Below are positions 42,742 through 48,314 of a stretch of DNA of 48,314 nt, piece after piece. Every line of letters starts with the position of its first letter. The stretch's first letter is position 1. The notes below the pieces were generated by a model. It saw nothing but the letters and a program-made list of their open reading frames with translations, was not told the origin of the DNA and searched no databases. The DNA lies in the NCBI GenBank assembly GCA_937884755.1, contig CAKZYJ010000453.1, forward strand, positions 1-48,314. Direction: 5' to 3'. The stretch is from an uncultured Flammeovirgaceae bacterium (lineage in GTDB: Bacteria; Bacteroidota; Bacteroidia; Cytophagales; Cyclobacteriaceae). The position numbers and the translations under genes are program-made.

Positions 42742-43146
42742 TTATAAGTGATTAATATTGAATTTGGGAGGAAGGGCTTTATATGACTCTACATCTAGAA
42801 AGGCTTTAATCGCCTCTTCAGTAGACATCTGCATTTTGAATGCCTTTTCGAGATCATTCAATAACCTCTCTGCTGCCCGGGCATAGTGGGCAATAAATAC
42901 GGTGTCTCGCTTTTTTAAGGCAGCTTCCACCATAATAGAAGAAACAGCAGCTTCATCGGCTGGGATGGTAAGGGCTATTTTATCTAGCTCTACTTCTGGA
43001 GCCCGCTCAATGCGCTCTATTAGGGCGTTGGTGAGCAGATCACCAATACTACCTTCTTTCAGCCAGCCATTGGATTTTAGATAGCGCATTTGGGTAGCCA
43101 CGAGTCGTGCTCCCATCTTCGGGGTTTTGATTTGTATTCTACACAT
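42742..43146 (-). CDS. hypothetical helical protein
   Basis: A 134-residue protein; ATG 43146 (MCRIQIKTPKMGARLVATQM) is preferred because the upstream extension of the longer frame overlaps the small gene at 43160-43288 in another phase. It is largely helical (ALIERIERAPEVELDKIALT, FIAHYARAAERLLNDLEKAF). No motif recognised; it lies 13 bases after the small membrane protein. Confidence 0.5.
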   Translation of the reverse strand: MCRIQIKTPKMGARLVATQMRYLKSNGWLKEGSIGDLLTNALIERIERAPEVELDKIALTIPADEAAVSSIMVEAALKKRDTVFIAHYARAAERLLNDLEKAFKMQMSTEEAIKAFLDVESYKALPPKFNINHL

Positions 43147-43159
43147 GATGAAAATTTGG

Positions 43160-43288
43160 TTAATAAGGATAATTGTCATTGTTGCTGTGGTCGGTGATCT
43201 TCCAGATCGTCCGAAAGAACCAAAGCGTAGCAATGACACAGAAAATGATTTCGTGGTGTTGAAGGAAATAGTCTACTAGGGTTTGCAT
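43160..43288 (-). CDS. very small membrane protein
   Basis: A 42-residue frame (MQTLVDYFLQHHEIIFCVIA and so on, ending DHSNNDNYPY) with one hydrophobic helix (IIFCVIATLWFF) and a short polar tail. It fits exactly between the antirepressor gene (4 bases) and the gene at 42742 (13 bases), which supports it despite its size. It is shorter than usual gene-finding limits. Confidence 0.55.
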   Translation of the reverse strand: MQTLVDYFLQHHEIIFCVIATLWFFRTIWKITDHSNNDNYPY

Positions 43289-43292
43289 TAGT

Positions 43293-43988
43293 TTAGTTTT
43301 TAAGGTATTGCCTGATGTAGTGGAGCCCTTTTTGGGTGACCATTGTCTTCAGGTATACCCGGCTGTCGCCCTGGCGGTCTTCAAATTGCCGTTCGATCAC
43401 CTTGAAATATCCCCGGTCAATAAAAACTTGGTAAGGATGGTTGTTGGCACGAAGAATTTGTTCGTTTCGAAGGAAACGGAATAAGTTATTTCGTCCGTAG
43501 CCCGGGATGGCTAGCACTTTTGCCACTTCATCCATAGCAATAAGATCATTACTGGACATAGTAGCATCAAAGGTGTCAGCTTTCGGTTGCAGCTCTTTAA
43601 TTTTACTATTCTTCCTTTCTATTTCAGCTTTTTGCTCAGCTACCCTATCTTGTAATATCGCCACCGCCTTCAGGATAATAGCATCCTCATTCCCATTGAT
43701 AGCTAGGTGTGATAAGGCCATATTATCCTGAACGTTAGCATTCGCCTCTGTTTTCACTTCAGAATGAGCAGCGATTCGGTGTGAGACAGCTTTAGTTAAG
43801 AAATGCGTAATCTTACTTTGGTTTGTATGAGACTTTTCTCTAACTACCTGATAATCAAAGTTAACCTTGAGGTTAAGCCTGTTAAACTGTTGAAGAATCC
43901 AGTTCACATAATTTTTCTTAACTCCTAGCTGTTGGTGCAATTCTCTAGCTGATTCAGTGAATTGGTCTGGTTGAAATAAATCTTCCAT
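43293..43988 (-). CDS. phage antirepressor (AntA-like N-terminus, KilAC C-terminus)
   Basis: A 231-residue protein. The N-terminus ESARELHQQLGVKKNYVNWI with FDYQVV matches the AntA/AntB-type domain. A coiled-coil linker (VAEQKAEIERKNSKIKELQP) leads to the KilAC domain (TMSSNDLIAMDEVAKVLAIP, then YGRNNLFRFLRNEQIL and VTQKGLHYIRQYL). Such proteins bind or displace repressors to start lytic growth. The leader upstream has a hairpin and U-tract and an AT-rich palindrome, so its own expression is probably tightly controlled. Confidence 0.88.
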   Translation of the reverse strand: MEDLFQPDQFTESARELHQQLGVKKNYVNWILQQFNRLNLKVNFDYQVVREKSHTNQSKITHFLTKAVSHRIAAHSEVKTEANANVQDNMALSHLAINGNEDAIILKAVAILQDRVAEQKAEIERKNSKIKELQPKADTFDATMSSNDLIAMDEVAKVLAIPGYGRNNLFRFLRNEQILRANNHPYQVFIDRGYFKVIERQFEDRQGDSRVYLKTMVTQKGLHYIRQYLKN

Positions 43989-44002
43989 ATAAGAGGGGAA
44001 AT

Positions 44003-44043
44003 AAAAAAGTACAGCTTTCGGGAGTGCGCCCTACTCGCTGTAC
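44003..44043 (-). promoter_or_regulatory. leader hairpin with U6 upstream of the antirepressor
   Basis: On the minus strand GTACAGC (from 44043) pairs with GCTGTAC (to 44009), with an inner GAGT/ACTC or GGG/CCC pairing, then six T, and 14 bases later the antirepressor ATG at 43988. The form is that of an intrinsic terminator. Confidence 0.6.
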
Positions 44044-44097
44044 CTTGCAATAGGATTGAACCGCACTGTTCATAGGCTCAATATCGCTATATAATTC

Positions 44098-44128
44098 ATT
44101 ATAACCAAAAATTATTTGGTGTAATTAT
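44098..44128. promoter_or_regulatory. shared AT-rich palindromic element, copy E
   Basis: ATTATAACCAAAAATTATTT followed by GGTGTAATTAT gives arms ATTATaaCCAAA and TTTGGtgTAATTAT. It lies 110 bases upstream of the antirepressor start and is the best match to copies C and D. Confidence 0.5.
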
Positions 44129-44158
44129 GAAATATTGAAACAAAAAAAACTCTGGATC

Positions 44159-44506
44159 TTATTTTGAGAATGTGAATGCAAATCCAAAATCACAAATAAC
44201 CAAATACGTTTCCCCCTCAGTTACATACACCTTATCTCTCAAGAATTTTGTGAGCGTGGTTTGTAGCTCAACTGAATCTACTTCTTGGGAATGGTCTCCA
44301 TTATCAACCAATTCTCCATTTGCAATTAGCTGGTGATACTGTTCTTCTGAAATTGCCCATTGGGGTAGTCCACCTACGGCGTGAAACCAATCTACCATTA
44401 CAAACGTCGTAGGTAATCCACCACCAAAGCAGTAGCCTTGTGGGTAAGACTGAGGTAGTTGAAACACTCGGCAAAAATTGTTAAATCCGTTAACTTGATA
44501 TTTCAT
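44159..44506 (-). CDS. hypothetical early protein
   Basis: A 115-residue protein with an aromatic, Gly-rich start (FNNFCRVFQLPQSYPQGYCF), then TFVMVDWFHAVGGLPQWAIS, a helical part and a beta-strand end (TYLVICDFGFAFTF). Nothing recognised. It lies between the annealing-protein candidate and the antirepressor. Confidence 0.45.
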   Translation of the reverse strand: MKYQVNGFNNFCRVFQLPQSYPQGYCFGGGLPTTFVMVDWFHAVGGLPQWAISEEQYHQLIANGELVDNGDHSQEVDSVELQTTLTKFLRDKVYVTEGETYLVICDFGFAFTFSK

Positions 44507-44512
44507 TTTCTT

Positions 44513-44557
44513 TGATTTTGTTGATTACTATGATTTTGTTGATTACTATGATTTTGT
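44513..44557. repeat. 18-bp tandem repeat, about 2.5 copies
   Basis: TGATTTTGTTGATTACTA occurs at 44513-44530 and 44531-44548, with nine further matching bases to 44557. It spans the stop of the leftward gene at 44546 and the gap before ATG 44506. Copy number may vary and alter spacing or the extreme C-terminus. Confidence 0.85.
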
Positions 44558-45322
44558 AGTGGAGGCTTTAGCTTCTCGCTGTTCAATAGTCCCCTTTGTC
44601 TTAGCAATTGCCTTAGCAGCTCGCCCCCTAGTCATGGAGTTAATTCCCTCGATCATTTTGTTCTTTTCTTCACTAGTAATCTGCTTATTATTGAGAAGAA
44701 GTAATAACTCAGTCTTTTGCTTGACAGTGGCGGGCTGCTGGGCTTTCTCCTCTTCACTCATCTCAGCCACTGGTTTACTAGTCTCTGGGGATGGAGTAGC
44801 AGCTTTTTCTTTGGTTTTCTCTATTGGGTCCTTCTTTGCTTTCCGAGAAGGCTTACTGTCAGACTGTAAGTAATCCATTTCTTCGGCGGGAGTAGGCTCA
44901 AATCCCGCTGCCCGGATAATCCAAGCAAGTAACAATCGAAAGGCTTTACCTACCGCTCTAGTTTGGCTCATAGATTCAATAGCAAACTTTTGATAGTTAC
45001 GTTTACCGTTTTCTTTGTTAGAGCATGAGGAGTGACCGCTCCCTACTACTTCCCCCGTGTTGTGGTCAATCAAAACTACCCTGGCCTCAAAGCGCACTTC
45101 TTCCGGTGTGGAAACATCTTTTACATATTCTACCCTGGGGTAAATATTTAGTCTAGCCCCAGCAAATTGCCACCCTTCTACGTTGACGTATGACTTTCCT
45201 TGAATGTGATGAAACAGTTTATTCTCTTTGATAAACCGCGCTAGTTCCTGAGCCAAGTTCATCATGCTGGCACTATCAGTCAGCACTAAATTTGCAATCT
45301 TTTTTTCTCTGGTGTTAGACAT
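44546..45322 (-). CDS. single-strand annealing protein candidate
   Basis: A 258-residue protein; ATG 45322 (MSNTREKKIANLVLTDSASM) is chosen because the longer TTG-started frame runs through a terminator hairpin. The core SYVNVEGWQFAGARLNIYP and KFAIESMSQTRAVGKAFRLL resembles phage annealing proteins of the Rad52/ERF-like superfamily (GW-A-G-A/R, then M-x-Q-T-R-A-x-G-K-A). The C-terminal third is Lys/Glu/Pro-rich, probably flexible. With YqaJ it would form a two-component recombination system. A terminator-like hairpin lies 20 bases upstream of its start. Confidence 0.65.
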   Translation of the reverse strand: MSNTREKKIANLVLTDSASMMNLAQELARFIKENKLFHHIQGKSYVNVEGWQFAGARLNIYPRVEYVKDVSTPEEVRFEARVVLIDHNTGEVVGSGHSSCSNKENGKRNYQKFAIESMSQTRAVGKAFRLLLAWIIRAAGFEPTPAEEMDYLQSDSKPSRKAKKDPIEKTKEKAATPSPETSKPVAEMSEEEKAQQPATVKQKTELLLLLNNKQITSEEKNKMIEGINSMTRGRAAKAIAKTKGTIEQREAKASTTKS

Positions 45323-45342
45323 AGTTTCGAATTTTTGGACAT

Positions 45343-45369
45343 AAAAAAACCGGAAGATTTTCTCCCGGC
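45343..45369 (-). terminator. intrinsic terminator / attenuator before the annealing-protein gene
   Basis: On the minus strand CCGGGAGA (45368-45361) pairs with TCTTCCGG (45357-45350) through one G-U pair, a three-base loop lies between, and seven T follow. It is the strongest terminator-like hairpin in the window and lies only 20 bases upstream of ATG 45322, between it and the gene at 45427. Confidence 0.75.
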
Positions 45370-45426
45370 TCAATACTTCTTGCTTTTTAGGTAGTGTAGG
45401 CGCATACTGCGCTAGTAATACTTCTG

Positions 45427-45630
45427 CTATATTCTTTTTTCAATCGTTATTCGTAATCCATTAGTATCCCAAGTGAAAGGCACTGACAGTCCCTCTATTT
45501 TAAAAAGCTCTTGCCTTACCTGATCTATCGCTATTATTGCATTAGAACTTGGAATAAAATGTTCCAACGGAGGAGATGTATCCCCGCCTTGGTCAAGAAT
45601 GTTCTTTGTGGTAGTGTGATTTTCTTTCAT
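45427..45630 (-). CDS. small hypothetical protein, first leftward gene at the switch
   Basis: A 67-residue protein (KNILDQGGDTSPPLEHFIPS, IIAIDQVRQELFKIEGLSVP). It has no HTH and no membrane segment. It is the first leftward gene opposite the XRE repressor, where a Cro-like or early regulator gene would be expected in other phages; nothing in its sequence supports such a role. Confidence 0.5.
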   Translation of the reverse strand: MKENHTTTKNILDQGGDTSPPLEHFIPSSNAIIAIDQVRQELFKIEGLSVPFTWDTNGLRITIEKRI

Positions 45631-45752
45631 GCGACACTTAATTTATTTATGAATTTTACAAAGTATTTTTTGTGTTTTTAGAACTTTTCTTAAGTTTATT
45701 CGTTGTCTTAGTTACTTTTATACGAATCATTAACACGAACAACCATTTCAAT
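45631..45752. promoter_or_regulatory. divergent control region between early genes and repressor
   Basis: AT-rich 122 bases separating the leftward 45630 start and the rightward repressor. On the + strand a TTTG (about 45671) with TAAGTTTA (about 45693) downstream resembles the Bacteroidota promoter (TTTG and TAnnTTTG). CATTAACAC (45728-45736) lies just before the repressor ATG at 45753. Clear symmetric operators were not found. Confidence 0.4.
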
Positions 45753-46130
45753 ATGCCAATTATTTATGATAAGTCTACCTCCGGGACGATCATGAAAGAT
45801 CTCCGCGCACTATTACGTCTTAGACAGATTGAAGTAGCTAAGGAGCTCAATATGAACAGTAGCCATTTATCTATGGTAGAAAACGGGAAGTACCATTTTA
45901 CCATTGAGCATTACTGTGCTTTGGTTAACTATTATGAGAAGCTAGGCGTAAGCACGAATGTGGAAGCTCTTGCTACTGGAGTAGATCGTAAGCTTACCTT
46001 ACCGGATAATCGACAAGGTCCAGATACTTCAGCTTTAATCAACACGCTGACTAGAACAGTGGATCGCCTCGAGACGGAGCTAGAGCAAGCAAGGAAAGTG
46101 ATTGCTGGCTACCGTGCCAAGTACGGGTGA
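45753..46130 (+). CDS. XRE-family repressor, lysogeny regulator candidate
   Basis: A 125-residue protein; ATG 45753 (MPIIYDKSTSGTIMKDLRAL) is chosen because the N-terminal extension of the longer frame is hydrophobic and lies in the promoter region. Residues 24-45 (RQIEVAKELNMNSSHLSMVE) form the HTH; the rest is coiled coil (TRTVDRLETELEQARKVIAG). No LexA-like peptidase domain follows, so RecA-driven self-cleavage is unlikely and relief by the KilAC antirepressor is more plausible (inference). It is rightward, divergent from the early genes and convergent with the integrase. Confidence 0.75.
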   Translation: MPIIYDKSTSGTIMKDLRALLRLRQIEVAKELNMNSSHLSMVENGKYHFTIEHYCALVNYYEKLGVSTNVEALATGVDRKLTLPDNRQGPDTSALINTLTRTVDRLETELEQARKVIAGYRAKYG

Positions 46131-46153
46131 GGTTCGATAGTACGGTAAAAGGG

Positions 46154-47536
46154 TCAACCGATCGGCGACCCAACCTTACTCCCAGCCCCCTGGGTAAATG
46201 AAAGCGACTCATTTATTACTGATTGTGATTCTATATTTTTACGTCTACGGTATAGGCTTTCATTACGGAATGCAGCATATACTTTTTCTGTCGTAGTAAT
46301 ACTTTTGTGTCCAAGCATCTTAGAAACTTCTCGCAAGCTATAGCCTTTTTCAAGCCAAAAAGTACCTGCGGTGTGCCTGGCTCTGTGTGTTTGCAATAAT
46401 AGGTTGAGCCTTCTACCAATCGTTGTAAGGTTGTCTCTATGTGTCTGGTAGTTATGGTAAGGTATTAAAAAACTTTCATTTTTTCTTCTATCTTTCCGAA
46501 AATGGCGGAATTCGCTTAGAATATGTGCGTATTTAAACGCATTGGCAGAAAACGGAGATAAATAGTACTGAACGCTTTTCTTTCGGTAATGCCTCACCCA
46601 CTTATAGCCATCTTTATCTAGATCGATATGTTCCTCAGTGAGCTTTTTCAGGTCTGCCCAAGCACTACCGATCTCACATTGGAGTAGGTAGGTGTATAGC
46701 GATAATTTCTCTTTGATATCAATCCCTATTCTTTCAGCTTCTCCCTCTATTTGAGCTATTTCTTCAGGGGAATGGTACCGATAAGGATTCTTGGTTTTAA
46801 CGTAAAACTTGTAATCCTGGATCTTTTTATGTACTACTAAATTCTCATTTAAATACGTGGCATGGTCTAAGATAGCTTTGAAGTGTAGCGCAATGATTCT
46901 TGCCGATGTATCTACCATGTTATTGGCTAAATGGGTCGCCAGGTTGCTATAAAAAAGAGGGGTGTTCATCATCTCAATATCCATATCAGCTACTCCTAGA
47001 TTACTTTTCATGTATTTCTGAATGGTATTTTGGTAGGCTTGGTAGGTTTTCTTTGTACCATACGATAGCCGTCTATTCTTTTCATTGAAAGAAGCTAACA
47101 CCTCGCTATACATGAGTCTTTTCTGAGGAATAAGATGCTTTCCAGAATAGTAATAGTTGAAGTCTTTCATAGTGAAAGGTTGATGCTTTTTACCAAACTC
47201 TTTGAGAATGGCCTTTATTTCTAGTTTACATTCGTCGATTTCGTCATTGGCGATCATTGCTTTTTTAGATCGACCTTTTACTTCTTTTAGCACATTATCC
47301 CATTTAGAGGGAAGCACTTTTACTTGAGTAGAGACTTCCCGAGGCTTGCCGTGTAGGGTGAGCCGGATATAAACAGGTTTGAAATGTTCTTGAACGATCG
47401 TGCAGGGAATATTACGGTTCTCGGCGAGCACATAGGTGCCAAGTTCAAAGTTAAACCGGGCTTCCCGGCCACAAGTTGATCGAGTCTTTTTGCCACGGTT
47501 CTGGTTTACCCAAATGAGAATCGAGTAGGGTATCAT
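46154..47536 (-). CDS. int: tyrosine recombinase (phage integrase), IntDOT-like
   Basis: A 460-residue protein. It has an arm-binding-type N-terminus (VYIRLTLHGKPREVSTQVKV), a SAM-like core-binding domain (about residues 140-240) and a catalytic domain. The second arginine motif HRARHTAGTF (about residue 380), LGHKSITTTEKVYA with the nucleophilic Tyr (about 420), and a conserved Lys region are present. At the position of the first catalytic Arg, where many integrases have TGLRxSE, the sequence reads EIGSAWADLKKL, so this Arg is missing, as in the IntDOT subgroup of Bacteroidota elements. It would insert and excise the phage at an att site. Its leftward transcription is convergent with the repressor. 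Confidence 0.93.
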   Translation of the reverse strand: MIPYSILIWVNQNRGKKTRSTCGREARFNFELGTYVLAENRNIPCTIVQEHFKPVYIRLTLHGKPREVSTQVKVLPSKWDNVLKEVKGRSKKAMIANDEIDECKLEIKAILKEFGKKHQPFTMKDFNYYYSGKHLIPQKRLMYSEVLASFNEKNRRLSYGTKKTYQAYQNTIQKYMKSNLGVADMDIEMMNTPLFYSNLATHLANNMVDTSARIIALHFKAILDHATYLNENLVVHKKIQDYKFYVKTKNPYRYHSPEEIAQIEGEAERIGIDIKEKLSLYTYLLQCEIGSAWADLKKLTEEHIDLDKDGYKWVRHYRKKSVQYYLSPFSANAFKYAHILSEFRHFRKDRRKNESFLIPYHNYQTHRDNLTTIGRRLNLLLQTHRARHTAGTFWLEKGYSLREVSKMLGHKSITTTEKVYAAFRNESLYRRRKNIESQSVINESLSFTQGAGSKVGSPIG

Positions 47537-47566
47537 ACTTCAATGGGGATTAGAATTAGACGATAT

Positions 47567-47941
47567 TTATTCAGTAAACAGTTTCAAAAAAAGATCGTAT
47601 TCCCAATCATTGGGGTTTCCTGCCAATCCAGAGTTGTCAGGGTGCGGATCAAAATAAGGCTGACCAGCGTATCCAACAATTGCATGTAAGCAATCATGTC
47701 TAGGTGATTGACCAGCAATGATATGAAAGCCTTTTAGGTGTTTCTTAGGCTCATCAAGTCGGGCGGTTAGCAAATAGAGTTCTTTGGTAAAGAGATAGTC
47801 ATTGAGGGCTTCTCGCCACTTCGGTAAAGCAGTAACCAGATCCGGTATTTCTTCTAGGGAGACTTCTAAGATAGAAGCCACACAAGCAGCCATACAATTA
47901 CCTTTATCTTTCCCGAAAGATGTTTGCTTGATTGGTATCAT
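47567..47941 (-). CDS. papain-like fold (C39-type) protein
   Basis: A 124-residue protein. KGNCMAACVASILEVSLEEI has Cys16 in the usual position of the nucleophile in small phage papain-like proteins (GNCxxAxxASxL). DCLHAIVG (His86) and YFDPHPDNSG (Asp98) supply the rest of a possible triad. The family is frequent in phages; whether members are active peptidases or other cysteine-dependent enzymes is not established. It is linked by an ATGA overlap to the small membrane protein at 47938, and both lie upstream of the integrase. Confidence 0.65.
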   Translation of the reverse strand: MIPIKQTSFGKDKGNCMAACVASILEVSLEEIPDLVTALPKWREALNDYLFTKELYLLTARLDEPKKHLKGFHIIAGQSPRHDCLHAIVGYAGQPYFDPHPDNSGLAGNPNDWEYDLFLKLFTE

Positions 47942-48096
47942 GAGTGGGAGTTTTTGCGGTGAATAATTTGGTTACGAATAAATTCTTCGTATTCTCGCTG
48001 ATGCCTTTTCAGGGAACTTTTGATAAGTAATCCTGATGGTATAGCTAGGGCAAGCATCCCTAGAAAAAAAAGGAGGTAATAAGCCAGATTGGACAT
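47938..48096 (-). CDS. very small membrane protein
   Basis: A 52-residue frame from ATG 48096 (MSNLAYYLLFFLGMLALAIP, then SGLLIKSSLKRHQREY) with one clear membrane helix and a basic C-terminal tail. The longer frame previously possible in another phase (47972-48157) lacks this form and is rejected. The stop overlaps the start of the papain-like gene by four bases (TCATGA), so the two are probably co-translated. Confidence 0.6.
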   Translation of the reverse strand: MSNLAYYLLFFLGMLALAIPSGLLIKSSLKRHQREYEEFIRNQIIHRKNSHS

Positions 48097-48131
48097 GATT
48101 TTGTGTGTTAATGGATTTAAGGAAAATAAAG

Positions 48132-48153
48132 GTGTTCACCGAAGTGTTCACCG
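48132..48153. repeat. direct repeat GTGTTCACCG, 12-bp period
   Basis: GTGTTCACCG at 48132-48141 and 48144-48153. On the minus strand the same sequence can form a GGTG/CACC hairpin followed by TTTATTTT ahead of the 48096 start. It could be an arm-type site for integrase or a leader hairpin. Confidence 0.5.
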
Positions 48154-48218
48154 CCAATACAATTGATTTATAGCTATACTATAAATATTATTTAGGCAAT
48201 ACTATAAATTACTTGGCG
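48152..48218. repeat. inverted CGCCAA/TTGGCG arms enclosing a direct ATACTATAAAT repeat
   Basis: CGCCAA (48152-48157) and TTGGCG (48213-48218) are inverted. Between them ATACTATAAAT occurs twice (48176-48186 and 48199-48209), 23 bases apart. Short direct repeats near an integrase gene are what arm-binding sites look like, so this may be part of attP or attR. The core was not identified. Confidence 0.4.
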
Positions 48219-48238
48219 AAAAACCTAAAATATGAACA

Positions 48239-48261
48239 TTTTAGATTTTGGTGTATAAAAG
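48239..48261. promoter_or_regulatory. shared AT-rich element, copy F
   Basis: TTTTAGATTTTGGTGTATAA shares the TTTGGTGTA core with copy E. It lies about 140 bases upstream of the small membrane protein at 48096, again ahead of a leftward unit. Confidence 0.35.
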
Positions 48262-48314
48262 TGTATATTGTGCTTAAGTCCTCAGTCTGGCTCGAGAACA
48301 GAATTGGTAAGGCT

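Noticed and set aside
47972-48157. 61-residue frame on the minus strand
   Set aside because: It overlaps the better-supported 52-residue membrane protein (47938-48096), which has ATGA coupling and a clear membrane helix.

Overview
The window holds most of a temperate podovirus-like phage (prophage or phage contig) of a Bacteroidota host. The host assignment is inferred from start regions that mostly lack Shine-Dalgarno sequences, an IntDOT-like tyrosine recombinase without the first catalytic arginine, a DUF3127 protein, and a spanin-like protein typical of Bacteroidota phages. No rRNA, tRNA, CRISPR array or insertion sequence was recognised. Terminase, portal, scaffold and major capsid genes are absent, so the phage must continue beyond the window, most likely to the left of base 1, where the first gene is cut.

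Layout. Bases 1-26463 are a rightward late block: large receptor-binding and tail-fibre genes (3-9122), a PKD/heparinase-like/ConA-like tail spike (9122-12589), ring or connector proteins (12586-14605), a large nozzle or hub protein (14607-17798), and a three-gene ejection set in the order of T7 gp14-gp15-gp16 (17803-25902) with a SLOG/DUF2493 gene inserted. Two small membrane or exported proteins follow. A divergent membrane/exported gene pair (672-1826) sits among the tail genes. Bases 26489-48096 are a leftward early block, interrupted by a rightward lysis cassette (28326-29783: DUF5675 enzyme, holin candidate, spanin-like protein). The early block has a Dam methylase, RusA-like resolvase, DUF3127, primase-helicase, DUF4373 initiator, YqaJ exonuclease with an annealing-protein candidate, ThyX, a PAPS-reductase-like enzyme, DUF5131/DUF4326/DUF3310 proteins and an AntA-KilAC antirepressor. 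A rightward XRE repressor and a leftward integrase lie at the right end, followed by a papain-like fold protein and repeat-rich DNA.

Two patterns stand out. First, four core genes (tail fibre, connector, gp16-like ejection protein, primase-helicase) are each split by exactly one in-frame stop codon (TAA, TAA, TAG, TGA) with the same frame open on both sides and no frameshift seen. This fits either a decaying prophage with point nonsense mutations or an unusual readthrough or suppression mechanism. Second, several leftward early genes follow a short leader with an RNA hairpin and U-tract placed just before the start codon. Most of these leaders have an AT-rich, partly palindromic element (core like TTTGGTGTAATTAT) upstream. 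Together they suggest a coordinated attenuation or antitermination regulon not explained by the genes themselves.
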